This document shows positions 46,101 to 55,631 of a DNA stretch of 64,000 bases, piece by piece. Position 1 is the first letter of the stretch. Every line of letters begins with the position of its first letter. The DNA lies in contig SDUX01000004.1 of assembly GCA_008729055.1 (NCBI GenBank), positions 2,046,001 to 2,110,000 of the forward strand, given 5' to 3'. Both the position numbers and the translations under genes were made by a program. This DNA is from Pyropia haitanensis (Eukaryota > Rhodophyta > Bangiophyceae > Bangiales > Bangiaceae). Below the pieces are notes generated by a model. That model was not told the origin of the DNA. It did no database searches and was given only the letters and a program-made list of their open reading frames with translations.

Positions 46101-46612
46101 GGGCTAGCCTGCGCCAACTGCTGGGGCCCCTTCCACGGACCAGTGTCGACGGTGTCGCCAGTGGAGGTGGTGGGTTGCGGCGGCTGACCGCCGACGGCAA
46201 CATGCATGATGCTGGTGCCGGCGCCGGTGGAGGTAGCAGCATCGGCCGGGGCAATATGAGCGGTGGCTTGCTGCCGCCGCTGCCCCCCCTCCCGGCGTCC
46301 GCCGCGTCGGGCGGTAGCGGGGCTGGTGGTGTGACGTCGCTTGCGCCGCTATTGCCTGCCGCCGCGTCGTTCGGCGCAGGTGGCGGCGGCGGCGCGCTGC
46401 CGCCACTGCGCGCAGCGGATGGAGAGGGCTTTTTGCTCGGCGGTGGCGCGCCGCTGCTGTCTGCGTTTCTGCCGCCGCCGCCAGGACCCCGCGGGGCAGT
46501 CTACCCGCCGCCGCGACCATCGAGCGCACCTGGCCTCGACCCGCCGATGGGCGCTGCTGGGCTCTCTGGGGCGGTACTGGGTCCAGGGGGGTTGGCCGCT
46601 GCGCGTCCATGA
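43181..46612 (+). CDS. PIAS/Siz-type SUMO E3 ligase 2, 2 exons
   Basis: Exons 43181-43559 and 44004-46612 give 995 residues with no frame break. The start is at MSAMSTDAG (a second ATG at 43190 is equally possible). Order: Gly-rich linker, the same 50-residue module (LADVPGVARRVAKLSP to LDFRGWTAD), SAP motif (LSVLGLDASGTKQVLVDRLL), a Ser/Ala-rich linker with basic patch RRPKPKPKRARL, PINIT region (VQVHLRCLRMDHSRPP to MYVLFAQRV), SP-RING (PVKGIDCKHLQCFD, FACPVC; about 45327-45420), then a long Pro/Gly-rich tail with an acidic SUMO-interacting motif VAFVDLTGDSDEEE (about 45936-45977). It extends 210 residues past that motif, unlike gene 1. The intron sits at the same place and phase as in gene 1. 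Two acceptors 3 bases apart (GATGAG and TAG) add or drop one residue. Confidence 0.93.
43609..43629 (+). repeat. GT dinucleotide microsatellite
   Basis: About ten GT units in the first intron of PIAS gene 2, 50 bases past the donor. Confidence 0.9.
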
Positions 46613-47736
46613 TCGAGGAGAAGAAGGGTGTATGGCAAACTGTTCTGGGCGCATGCACGCGCACAGGTGGAGGTGGTGGGGGCGGGGAAAGTGAAAGCAA
46701 GCGGGTCCTTAATCTTTTTTGTCCTCTCCGCGGGTGCTGCCGCGCCACGTGCGCGCGCCCTGTTTTGTTTGTAGCCCCGGCCTTTGAAACGGTCGCTTAC
46801 ACAGACGACTGATGCACTCACTCGACCATCGTGCATGATCGAGGCCGCCGATAGATGCCCAGAGACGCGTACTGGCCTGTACGCCCCGAAGCGTCACCCG
46901 CGTCGTGGAACCTGATGGACGACATCCTCTCCACGTGGCGACTGTGTACAGTCACCTTTCGACAGACGAGCATGAATATAGAGATCATTTTTCTTTGACC
47001 ACTAGACAAGATCCGGCAATTGTGTGTGTGAGATACGCCACCACAATTTTGATCATTCCACTCGGGAGGTCGGAGGCGGTTTTGGTGGTTGCCGGTTCGC
47101 CCAGGTGAGGCGCCGGTGTGCCTCCTGTGGCACGCGCGCGCCGGCCGGTTTGAGGTCCGCGTGTTTCGTCGACTCGCCGTGCACTTGGTGGCCACAACCA
47201 CTCACCTTAGCCGCGTCCTCTCCCGCGTCACTGGCCCTGCCCTCCCCACGCTCCCTCTTCCTGCCTTCTGCTACCGCCGCTGCGGCTTTTTTTTTGTTCG
47301 TTGACGGTGCACACGCGGTCGTGGAACGCGTCACGGCCGTCCCAGACGGGCCCACTGCCCCCCTCCCGTCAGTGCCGGCCGCCCTTGCCCTCCCCACCGC
47401 GGCGCCGTCGGTTGGCCCCTTGTCGCTCCTCCCCATGGACACTCCGCTGCGGGCTGTGGGCGCGCGGGGCCCCCCTGCCCCCCCCCTCGGCTGTGGCGCC
47501 GCCCTCCCCCTCCCCACCCCCGTTGGCCCGCCCGCAGCCGACGGGGTGCTCGCATTCCTGGCGCCCCTGGGCGGCACACCCGCGCTGCTCCCCCCCCGCG
47601 CGCCGCCTGGCCGTGCCTCGTCGTCGACGAGGCGCCGGCCGGCGGCGCCCGGCGGCCTGCCGCGGGCCCCTCCCGGTCGGGGCGGCGGGCTCCCGGCCGC
47701 GGCCGCCCCCCCCCCGCCCCCGCCGTGAGGGTGACC
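46613..47736. other. Spacer PIAS 2 to ABCF
   Basis: Balanced composition at 46800-47060, then GC-rich. A plus frame ends with the TGA at 47726-47728, 8 bases before the ABCF ATG; its Pro/Ala/Leu-rich translation may be an upstream frame in the leader or chance. No RNA gene recognised. Confidence 0.45.
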
Positions 47737-50325
47737 ATGATGGCGGGGAAGAAGAAGAGGAAGGGCCGCGGCGTGGTGGACAGCGATGAGAACGCGGTGG
47801 ACGTGTTTGGCGGTGCGGGCGCGTCACAGGAGGACCTCCTCGCCGCCGCCCTCGGCACCCCGTCGGCGGAGGAGGCGGCGGCGGCGGCGGACGCGGCGGC
47901 CGCCGCTGTGGCCGCGTCGGCTGCGGGCGTCGCGGCGGCAGCCGAGGCGGCGGCGGCGGCCAGCGGGGCGGACGCCGGCGGCGTGGCGACCAAGGGCAAG
48001 GCGTCTAAGAAGAAGAAGAAGGGCCGCCGGGGCCTGGCGCAAGCCGAGGACAATGCGGTGGATGTGTTTGGGGGGGTCGGCATGTCCCCAGAGGAGCTGC
48101 TGGCCTCGGCACTGGGTGATGACCCGCAACCAGAGCCGGTGCCGGCGCCGGCGGCGGAGGTTGGGGGGGTGGCAAAGGACGGCGGCGCTGCCACGCCTTC
48201 AGTGACGCCTGTGGAGGCGGCCCCAGCCGTAGCAGAGTCGCCAGTGATGAAGGAGGAGGTGAAGGAGGTCGAGCCGGCGGCGCCTGTGGAGGAGGTGCTT
48301 TCCGAAGAGGAAGAGGACGAGTCTGAGGAGCTTCGCGCGCTGGCTGACGACGAGACCTTCGAGGCCGACCCGGAGGTGCTGGAGGAGTTTGACGCCTTTT
48401 CCAAGGAGATGGCCACGTTTACGCTCGCTGGCCGTCGCAAGACGGCCGCCAACCAGGGCAACCTCAAGCGCGCGGCCGCCTCGTCGGGTGGCGAGAAGTA
48501 CACGTCTGTGCGGCTCGAGGACATTCAGTTGGCGTTTGGCAACACGCAGCTCCTAGCGGGTGCCACGTGGGAGGTCAAGACCGGCGACCGGGTGGGCCTG
48601 TGTGGCGCGAACGGTGTTGGGAAGAGTACCATGCTCAAGATCATCTCTGGGGAGATTATCCCCGACGCGGGACAGGTGGTGCGGTCGTCGGCGCGGACCA
48701 AGACTGCGTTCCTGCGGCAGGAGTTTGTGGACGAGCTGGACATGACGCGGACGCTGCGGGAGGAGTTTGGCACCGCCTTTACCGAGGAGAACTCGCTGTT
48801 GGCCCAGTACGCGGAAGCCGAGGCCGCTGTTGCGGCGGCCGGGGAGGACCTCGACGCGCTGGAGGGGCTCCTGAACCGGCTTGAGGCTCTCCGCCAAGAG
48901 TGCGACCGGGTGAACGCGTGGAACCTGGACGCCCGCATTGACCGGCTGCTGCCTGGGCTGGGCTTTGAGGAGGGCGATGACGACAAGTTGGTCGCCGCCT
49001 TTTCTGGTGGCTGGAAGGTGCGCATCGGGCTGGGCAAGGTGCTGCTGCGGGACCCTGACCTGCTGTGCCTGGACGAGCCGACCAACCACCTTGACCTCGA
49101 GTCCGTTGAGTGGCTCGAGTCGTTTCTCCGCGAGAACGAGCTGCCCATGGTCATTGTCTCGCACGACCGTGAGTTCCTTGACCGCCTCTGCACCAAGATT
49201 GTAGAGCTGGAGGCTGGGGAGGCGTTTGAGTACCCAGGCAACTACAGCACGTTTCTGAAGCTCAAGGCCCAGCGCCGCCGCGCATGGCAGGTAGCGTACG
49301 AGCGGCAGCAAAAGTACCTTGCCGAGCAGCGCAACTTTATCCGCCGGTATCGCTCCTCGCCGGCGCGGGCCAAGCAGGTCAAGTCGCGGCAGAAGCTGCT
49401 GGAGCGGATGGAGCGGACGGGCGAGCTGGTGCGCCCGCCGCCACGGTTTGTCAAGCCGCTGGTCTTCCGCTTCCCGCCGGCGCCGCGCTCGTCCCGCGAC
49501 GTGCTGCTGCTGGAGGACGTGACGCACGGGTACGAGTCCAAGACACTCTTCCGGGACGTCAACCTTGCGATTGAGCGTGGCGACCGGATGGCGGTGCTCG
49601 GCGCCAACGGGTCGGGCAAGTCAACCCTCCTGCGGCTGGTGGTGGGGATGGAGTCCCCCGACGAGGGCACCGTCCAGTGCCAGCAGCTGCCCAACGCGCG
49701 GCTGGCCTACTTTGAGCAGAACCAAGCTGACGCCCTCAACCTGGAGCTCACCGTCCTGGAGACGCTGCAGGAGGCGGCGCCGCCGGGCACCCGCTACGAG
49801 GACCTGCGCGCGCTGCTGGGCCGCTTCCTCTTCAAGGATGACTCGGTGTACAAGAAGGTGTCGGCGCTGAGCGGGGGCGAGAAGGCACGGCTGGCGCTGG
49901 CGAAGATTATGCTCGAGCCGGCCAACATCCTGGTGTTTGATGAGCCGAGCAACCATCTGGACATTGAGGCCAAGGAGATGCTGGAGGAGGCGCTTCAACA
50001 CTATGACGGCACGCTCCTGGTGGTGAGCCACGACCGCTACTTTGTGTCACAGGTGGCCACACAGATCCTGGCGGTCGAGAATGAGGACCTGGTGCTGTAC
50101 GACGGGGACTACAAGTCGTACATGGAGAAGAACCAATCGCTGCGGGAGCAGGTGGAGGGGCGCTACATCAAGGGCGTGACAGGGATCAAGTCGGCGCCCA
50201 GGGTGGTCATGGAGGAGCCGCCGCAGGTGGCCCACAAGAAGGCCAAGCGCAAGAAGAACTTTGGGGGGTCGGGCGTCCAGTCGGGCAAGTCCAAGGAGAT
50301 GAACGCAAAGCGGTGGAACAAGTGA
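47737..50325 (+). CDS. ABCF: ABCF-family ATPase (soluble, translation-associated)
   Basis: Intronless, 862 residues from ATGATG at 47737. ABCF proteins have two ATPase domains and no membrane part, and act on ribosomes. Domain 1: Walker A GANGVGKST (about 290), degenerate signature FSGGWKVR (422), Walker B LCLDEPTNHLD (D446). Domain 2: GANGSGKST (622), LSGGEKARLAL (711), ILVFDEPSNHLD (D735), H-switch VVSHDRYF. The long interdomain linker (about 505-570, RRAWQVAYERQQKYL) is the ABCF hallmark. The best match by memory is the plant ABCF2/5 and bacterial Uup/EttA group. The 240-residue N-terminal extension is Ala/Glu-rich and carries a duplicated Lys-rich module (residues about 5-40 and 91-128). 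No transit peptide is evident. The C-terminus is Lys-rich (KKAKRKKNFGG). Stop at 50323-50325. Confidence 0.94.
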   Translation: MMAGKKKRKGRGVVDSDENAVDVFGGAGASQEDLLAAALGTPSAEEAAAAADAAAAAVAASAAGVAAAAEAAAAASGADAGGVATKGKASKKKKKGRRGLAQAEDNAVDVFGGVGMSPEELLASALGDDPQPEPVPAPAAEVGGVAKDGGAATPSVTPVEAAPAVAESPVMKEEVKEVEPAAPVEEVLSEEEEDESEELRALADDETFEADPEVLEEFDAFSKEMATFTLAGRRKTAANQGNLKRAAASSGGEKYTSVRLEDIQLAFGNTQLLAGATWEVKTGDRVGLCGANGVGKSTMLKIISGEIIPDAGQVVRSSARTKTAFLRQEFVDELDMTRTLREEFGTAFTEENSLLAQYAEAEAAVAAAGEDLDALEGLLNRLEALRQECDRVNAWNLDARIDRLLPGLGFEEGDDDKLVAAFSGGWKVRIGLGKVLLRDPDLLCLDEPTNHLDLESVEWLESFLRENELPMVIVSHDREFLDRLCTKIVELEAGEAFEYPGNYSTFLKLKAQRRRAWQVAYERQQKYLAEQRNFIRRYRSSPARAKQVKSRQKLLERMERTGELVRPPPRFVKPLVFRFPPAPRSSRDVLLLEDVTHGYESKTLFRDVNLAIERGDRMAVLGANGSGKSTLLRLVVGMESPDEGTVQCQQLPNARLAYFEQNQADALNLELTVLETLQEAAPPGTRYEDLRALLGRFLFKDDSVYKKVSALSGGEKARLALAKIMLEPANILVFDEPSNHLDIEAKEMLEEALQHYDGTLLVVSHDRYFVSQVATQILAVENEDLVLYDGDYKSYMEKNQSLREQVEGRYIKGVTGIKSAPRVVMEEPPQVAHKKAKRKKNFGGSGVQSGKSKEMNAKRWNK

Positions 50326-50833
50326 AGAGGGGGGAAGGGCATCTGCCCGGGCTTGCGTTCTTGTTTCGTTTTGTCTGTCCGTGTCGGTCGTGCTCGCTCC
50401 GCTTGTTCTCCCTTATTTCGACTTTGGGACACCGCCTGTCGCCGCGTATCTCCTCCACGGGAGCGCGGGTTGTTGGCGCAGGCGCCGCCCACTAAACCAA
50501 AGAGTTGGGGGGATATGGATGTGAGCTACCCAAAGCACCGGCGAGTGAGTCGCGGTCGGCGCGTGACCACGCTGGTACACTACTGCCGCCCCCTGAGGCG
50601 GCCGTGTTGTCCCGGATGGAGCACCGCTTGCAGCGGTGGCTCCAACGACTGTGCATCTGGTGCAACGCAGGAATGACAAAAAAAAGACAAAAAAACGACC
50701 CAGCCTTTGCAAGACGAGCGCCACCACCATCCAGGTCCACGCTGAGTGTCATCCGTGGTGGCCACCATGCACGTAGCCCCGTCTACGCAGCGTACACCAC
50801 CCGCACCCGCACCCTCCCCAAACCTCGCGCTTG
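50326..50833. other. Convergent spacer ABCF/BRX1
   Basis: Both 3' ends. It contains an A-rich patch at 50679-50698 and balanced sequence. No gene seen. Confidence 0.6.
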
Positions 50834-51680
50834 CTACACCCGGTACATATTGTCCAGCGGCTGTGGCTTCCGGCGGCTGGCGGCGACGCGCTTGCCCTTG
50901 TCCACCTTGGCAATGACCCGGTGCTTGTACCCGCCGCTTGCACGCAGCCGCTCGGCGCGGCGGATCTCGTTGGGCCCCACGTACGCCGGGTTCTCCCACG
51001 CGGTCTTGCCGCCCATGGAGCCGCCAAAGACGCGCACCGGGTTGAGCACCAGCCGCGGCCCAATCTCGACGACGCCGCTCCCGACCGTCGCGTCCTCCTT
51101 GCCCTCCACATTGTCCGCGTCCGTAATCTGGTAGTGCCGCAGCCACACCCGGCCGTCCAGGACGGTGAAGAGGAGGATGTGGTCCACAAACGGCTTGACG
51201 TGCCGGTGCCCGCGGGGCGCGGAGAAGGCGTGCGTCAGGAGCTCCTGGAGGAGCCCCCACACGGGCGTCGACGGGGTGTTGTCAAACCCGTCAAACGCGA
51301 GCAGCGGCCGGCTGTGCAGTAGGTTGTTGCCCGGGAAGTGGAGCTCCTCCATCGTGTGCACGTTGGACAGGTGGAACTTGACGGTCGGCCCGGCGGGCGT
51401 CTTGGCCAACCACAGGTACAGGTCGGCGCGCTTGCGCGCCTCGAGGAGGAGGATGGTGTCGCACGAGCGGGTCTCGGCCACCTCGGTGGCCACGTCCAGC
51501 CGGTCCTTGGAGTCGAGCTTGGGCTCCCGCTTCGCGTGGGGGAGCAGCCGCCGCAGGTCTTCGAGCAGGTGCCGCCCGCGGGAGGTGACGCCGCGCGTCG
51601 CAAAGAGGAGCACCTTGGGGGGGGGGAACGTCCGCTTGGGGGGGGGGCCAGACGCCACCACCGCGTCGGGCGTGGCCGTA

Positions 51681-51733
<53 letters not shown>

Positions 51734-52246
51734 TGCGGCGGCGTCTGGGGCGGCGTCAGGGGCGACGGCGGCAGCGGCAGGGGCGGCGGCGGCGGCGGCC
51801 GGGGTGTCGGCGGCAGCGGCGGCAGGGCCGGCGGCGGAGGCGGGCGTGGCCGCCACACCCGCCTCTGACGGAGCACCCTCCGCGGCCGCAGGCGACGCGG
51901 CACCCCGCTTGGCGGCGCGCGACTTTCTTTTCCTCCCCCCCTTTGCAGGCGCCGCGGCGGCGGCGGCATCGGCGGCGTCGGCGGCGTCGGCGGCACCCGC
52001 CGCGGCCGCCGCGCCGGCCGACCGCGGCGGCGCGGGTGCCGCGGTGACGGCCGCCGCGGCAGCAGCAGCGGCAGCGGCCTTACCGGCCGCCGCGGCAGCG
52101 GTGGCGGCGGCAGCTGCCGCGGCCGCCGCGGCGGCAGCGTCGTGGCCGGCCGGCGCGGCGGCCGCCGCCGCGGGCGCGGCGGTGGCGGCGGCCGCGGCGG
52201 CGGCGGCGGCGGCGGCCTTGGACCGGCGCTTTGCCTTGGACACCAT
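50834..52246 (-). CDS. BRX1: BRX1 ribosome-biogenesis protein (Brix domain)
   Basis: Intronless, 470 residues from ATG 52246 (TGCCATGGTG context). BRX1 acts in the nucleolus in 60S subunit assembly with partners such as Ebp2 and pre-rRNA domain I factors. The C-terminal 270 residues are a complete Brix domain: [34 protein letters not shown], the [19 protein letters not shown] strand-helix, [70 protein letters not shown] and a basic end. The first 200 residues are an unusual extension: Lys/Arg-rich start ([10 protein letters not shown]), then about 150 residues of poly-Ala coded by GCC/GCG triplets, with one basic patch ([14 protein letters not shown]) likely to be a nuclear signal. Yeast and human BRX1 are about 290-350 residues, so the poly-Ala region is an expansion. 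Confidence 0.95.
51676..51770 (-). repeat. GCC/GCG triplet repeat coding poly-Ala in BRX1
   Basis: About 20 uninterrupted GCC units followed by mixed GCC/GCG units on the sense strand, within the BRX1 N-terminal extension. Further Ala triplet runs follow to 52220. Confidence 0.9.
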
Positions 52247-52546
52247 GGCAGAGGGGGAGGGGGGGGGAGGGGGGGGGGGGGCGCGTGGGGGGGGGTTGGG
52301 GGCGGGAGAGGCAGCGGCCAGACGGTCGGGGGGCGGGTGCAGCGACGGGGGGGGGGGGGGGGGAGCGGGGGTGGCGTGGGGAGGGGGGGAGGGGTCCGAC
52401 GCCGCCGCCGCAGACGACGGTCGCGGGCGGCGCGTCGTGGGCGGACCAAGCCAAAGGGGCCGGCGCGGGGCGCCGTCGGCGTGGCCGACCAAAAAGTAAC
52501 ACCCCCGTCTTGCCAGTCGCACCTCGCCACGCGGCCGCGGGCGTCC
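52247..52546. promoter_or_regulatory. Divergent region BRX1/Nudix
   Basis: 300 bases between divergent starts. The + strand reads G runs next to BRX1 (52256-52285 and 52347-52365), which are C runs in the BRX1 leader. Promoters of both genes must lie here or within their leaders. Confidence 0.5.
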
Positions 52547-54095
52547 ATGCCGCGTCGTGTGGGGATCCGCGTCGCCCTCGCCGGCCGGCCGGCCGCCGCG
52601 TCCATCCCGCCCGCCCCTCCCCGCCGCGTCCATCCCGCCCCTCCCCGCCGCGTCCATCCCGCCCCCCTCCCCGCCGCGTGCCCCGCCGCCGCTCCCGCGC
52701 GTGGCGCCGCGGCGCGGCCACCGCCATGGGCGGTCGCACCCCCCCCCCCCCCCCCCCCCCCCACCCCCTACTCCCCCGTCCGTGTCGGCGTCGCGGTCGT
52801 GGCGGTCCGCGCCAGCGACGGCGCCGTCCTCGGCGGCCGCCGGCGGTCGGCGCACGGCGGCGGCACGTGGGGGCTCCCGGGGGGGCACCTCGAGCCGGGC
52901 GAGACGTGGGACGCGTGCGCCCGGCGGGAGGTGCGGGAGGAGACGGGTGCGTTTGCCGCTTGGGTGGGGTGGGGGGGGGGGGGGGGGGGGGGAAGGGGCG
53001 GAGGAGCAGTGACGAGAACACCCGTGTGGGGGTCGTGGGGGGGGGAGGCGGGGGGATGACGCTGCGTGGGGTGCGCTCTGGCGGCGTCGGTGGCGGCCAC
53101 CCTGACCCGCCTGTCTTTCCCACATGACCCACCGACGGCTACCGCCGCCCCACGGTTTGGTTTTTTTTTTTTCGGGTACCCCGTCCGTCGTGCCGGTGGT
53201 GTTTTTTTCTCGTGTCCCCCGTTTCCGCCCGTCCCCTTTTCTTTTTTTTTTTTCGTTTTGTCCGGCTTCCCGCGCCGCGCGGCGAGGGGGCGCGCCAGGC
53301 GTGACGCTGCTGCCGCCCGAGGTCACCTTCCTCACCGCCACCAACAACCTCTTCCCCGCGGAGCGCCGCCACTCGGTCACCCTCTTTGTCCGCGCCGCCG
53401 TCGACGCTGCTGCCGTGCCGCAGGTACGTTGCGGCTTGTCGGCGGGGCGGCGGAGGGCCGCGGCGCTGGTCGAGGCGGCGCGCCCGGTGGTCCCCCGCTC
53501 CAGCGACCGACCGGCCGTGCAGGCAGCCACGCCCCGCTCTGTGGAAGCTCACCGACGTCCTGGCCCCACGACGCGGCGACACTGGCGGCGGTGGCCACAG
53601 CGGTGGTATCGTCGTCGTTTACGGGCTCCCCCGCTAATGGCAACACTCCCCTCAGCGCGCTCCTCGCTCCCCGCCCCTCCCCCCGCCGCGCCCCGTGCCG
53701 CCCCGTGTCCACGGGGGGCGGCACGTTGCGGCGCGTGACCGCTTCCCTTCCCGCCCCCCCCCCCCCCTCCCCCCCCCCCCCCCGTAACGGCTCACGCCTC
53801 TGCCATGCAGGTGTGCGAGCCGACCAAGGTGGCCGAGTGGGAGTGGGTGCCGTGGTCCGTCCTCGCCGCGGGGGGCCGGTCGCCCCTCTTCCCGCCGCTG
53901 CAGGTGCTCGTTGACAGTGGGTACACCCCAGACGACGGGGGCGCCACCGCCGCCGCGGCCGCCACTGCCGCCACTGCCGCCGCCGTCGCCGCCGTCGCCG
54001 CCACCACCACCGCCGCGCCTGCCGGGGGGGCGGACGCACCACCACCGCCGCCGCCGCCGGGAGCACCGCCGCCGCCACCGGCGGCCGCGCCGTGA
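52547..54095 (+). CDS. NUDT15-like Nudix hydrolase, 3 exons
   Basis: Exons 52547-52946 (donor GTGCGT), 53299-53423 (donor GTACGT) and 53811-54095 give 269 residues. NUDT15/MTH2-type enzymes hydrolyse nucleotide triphosphates with modified bases. Seen: [10 protein letters not shown] strand, [15 protein letters not shown], and a full Nudix box G-x5-E-x7-REVREETGV spanning intron 1, then [10 protein letters not shown] and HSVTLFVRA, and [10 protein letters not shown] with LFPPLQ, all features of NUDT15 homologues. The end is an Ala/Pro tail. The start is doubtful: an ATG at 52726 in a CGCCATGGG context lies just before a C run (52739-52762) and is out of frame by one base; correcting that run would give a normal 209-residue protein, and 52547-52725, made of tandem repeats, would be leader. 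Confidence 0.86.
52597..52684 (+). repeat. Tandem repeat of about 24 bases
   Basis: Three to four units of CCGCGTCCATCCCGCCCCTC type. As read in the Nudix frame they give RRVHPAPP repeats, which argues this part is not truly coding. Confidence 0.8.
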
Positions 54096-54489
54096 GGCAA
54101 ACCCCGCGGGTGTGGCCCGCGGCCGCCGGGTACGCCGCCGTGGCCGGGAATTGGCTACCGTGGGGGGAGGGGACGCCCGCCTGGTTCTTTGGGTGGCGGC
54201 CGCCGCCGGTCGGGACCGCCCGCCAGACCGCCGCGGCCATGATGCGCACGCCACCCGCGCGCACCGCCGTCCGTGGCTGTGGTTCTGTCACGTCGACATA
54301 CCATCGCCCCATCAGCCGCTCCCCACCCTCCCGTGGCATTGCCCCACCCGCGTGCGCCTCACCTTTGTGTTCCACACCCACACACATCACACAGCACAGC
54401 GCTCTTTTGTCCCTCCCCGCCCCCTCCCGCCCGTCACCCCCACCAGCCACTCCTCCCCCACCGCCCGTCCCGCCACCAACACACCAGCC
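54096..54489. other. Convergent spacer Nudix/YedE
   Basis: Includes both 3' ends; C-rich on the + strand near the transporter stop. No gene seen. Confidence 0.5.
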
Positions 54490-55005
54490 TCACAGCCGCC
54501 GTGCGAGCCACAGCCCCGCACACAGGGCCGCGTCAAACGCAAGCAGCCCCGCGCTCCACCCCCCCCCCCCCCCCAGCGCGGCGCCGGTCATGGCCAGCGC
54601 CGGCCCCGGGCAGACGCCCGCCGCCCCCCAGCCGGCGCCAAACAGCGCGGCGCCGGCCACCAGCCGCGCGTCCACCGCCGTCGCGGTCGGCAGGTCGTGG
54701 CCACGCCCGCCGCCGCCGCCGGCCACCCACACCGCGCGGCCGCGGCCAGACAGGAGGCGCCAAAACGAGGCCGCCGCGACGGGCAGGGCCCCGACAAACA
54801 CAAACGGCAGCGACGGGTCGCCGCGGCGGCCGGCCGAGGCGAGCCAGTCTAGAAAGGCGGCGACCTTGGCCGCCCGCGTCATGCCCGCCACCGCCAGGCC
54901 CGCGGAGAAGAGGGCGCCATACGCAAACTGGGCGGCGCGGCCGACCCAGCCGCCGTCCGCGTCCACGGGGGGGCAGCCGTCGCCGTCGCCACCGCCGCCG
55001 TCGCC

Positions 55006-55036
<31 letters not shown>

Positions 55037-55379
55037 CCACCAGTGTCGGTGCGGGGACCCCCCTTGCGGCCCGTCACGCGCGCGGCAACGGCCGACGCGA
55101 GTGGCACCGCCACGGCAGCGGCGAGCACCAGCAGCCCCCGCCCGGGGTCCACGGGCGGCGCCCCCCCCCCCCCCCCCCCCCCGCCAACGCGGCGCTCGTG
55201 TGCGTCACGCGCGCAACCACCGCGGCGGTGGCCATAAACACGCCCGTCGCGACCGCCGACCGCCGGGAGCCACGCGCCAGCCCACACACCCCGTGGCCCG
55301 ACGTGCAGCCGCCGCCAATGCCCGCGCCGAGGCCGACCGCGGCGCCGGCGGCGGCGGCACGGGCGGGCCCGCCGAGCGC

Positions 55380-55411
<32 letters not shown>

Positions 55412-55631
55412 TGCCCGCGGCGGGCGTGGCAAAGGCGCCCGGGAAGGCGGCGGCGGCGGCGGCGCCGCCGGCGAGGGCGCCCGCGACAAAGCGGCCGCCG
55501 GCAGCGTCGAGCGTCAGCGCCCGCCCGAGGGCGCCCGACACGCCCGTGACGCGCCCGTGGGTGGCCGCGTGGCCGGCGGCGACGGTGCCAATGATGGCGC
55601 CGCCGAGGGCGGCCGCGCCGGGGGTAAACAT
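54490..55631 (-). CDS. YeeE/YedE-type sulfur-compound transporter, frame break in a C run
   Basis: ATG at 55631, stop at 54490, about 380 residues after correction of one run. Family members (TsuA/YeeE) are bacterial-type membrane proteins importing thiosulfate or related sulfur. Seen: several Ala/Gly-rich membrane helices, the signature GGGCTSGHGVCGLARGS (about residue 105-121), a second-half signature GAGWGAAGVCPGPAL near the C-terminus, and a loop GMTRAAKVAAFLDW that occurs in this family before the second half. Frame 1 runs from 55631 to a Gly run; frame 2, from the same run (C23 at 55160-55182 on +) to 54490, continues the family order PGRGLLVLAAAVAVPLASA. The two frames differ by one or two bases, so a length error or change in the run breaks the gene. 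A Gly/Asp-rich loop (about 54965-55045) separates the halves. In a nuclear genome this suggests an acquired bacterial gene. Confidence 0.87.

Noticed and set aside
47024..47728. Plus-strand frame of 234 residues ending 8 bases before the ABCF start
   Set aside because: Leader-like Pro/Ala/Leu composition, no recognisable start, probably the 5' leader of ABCF.
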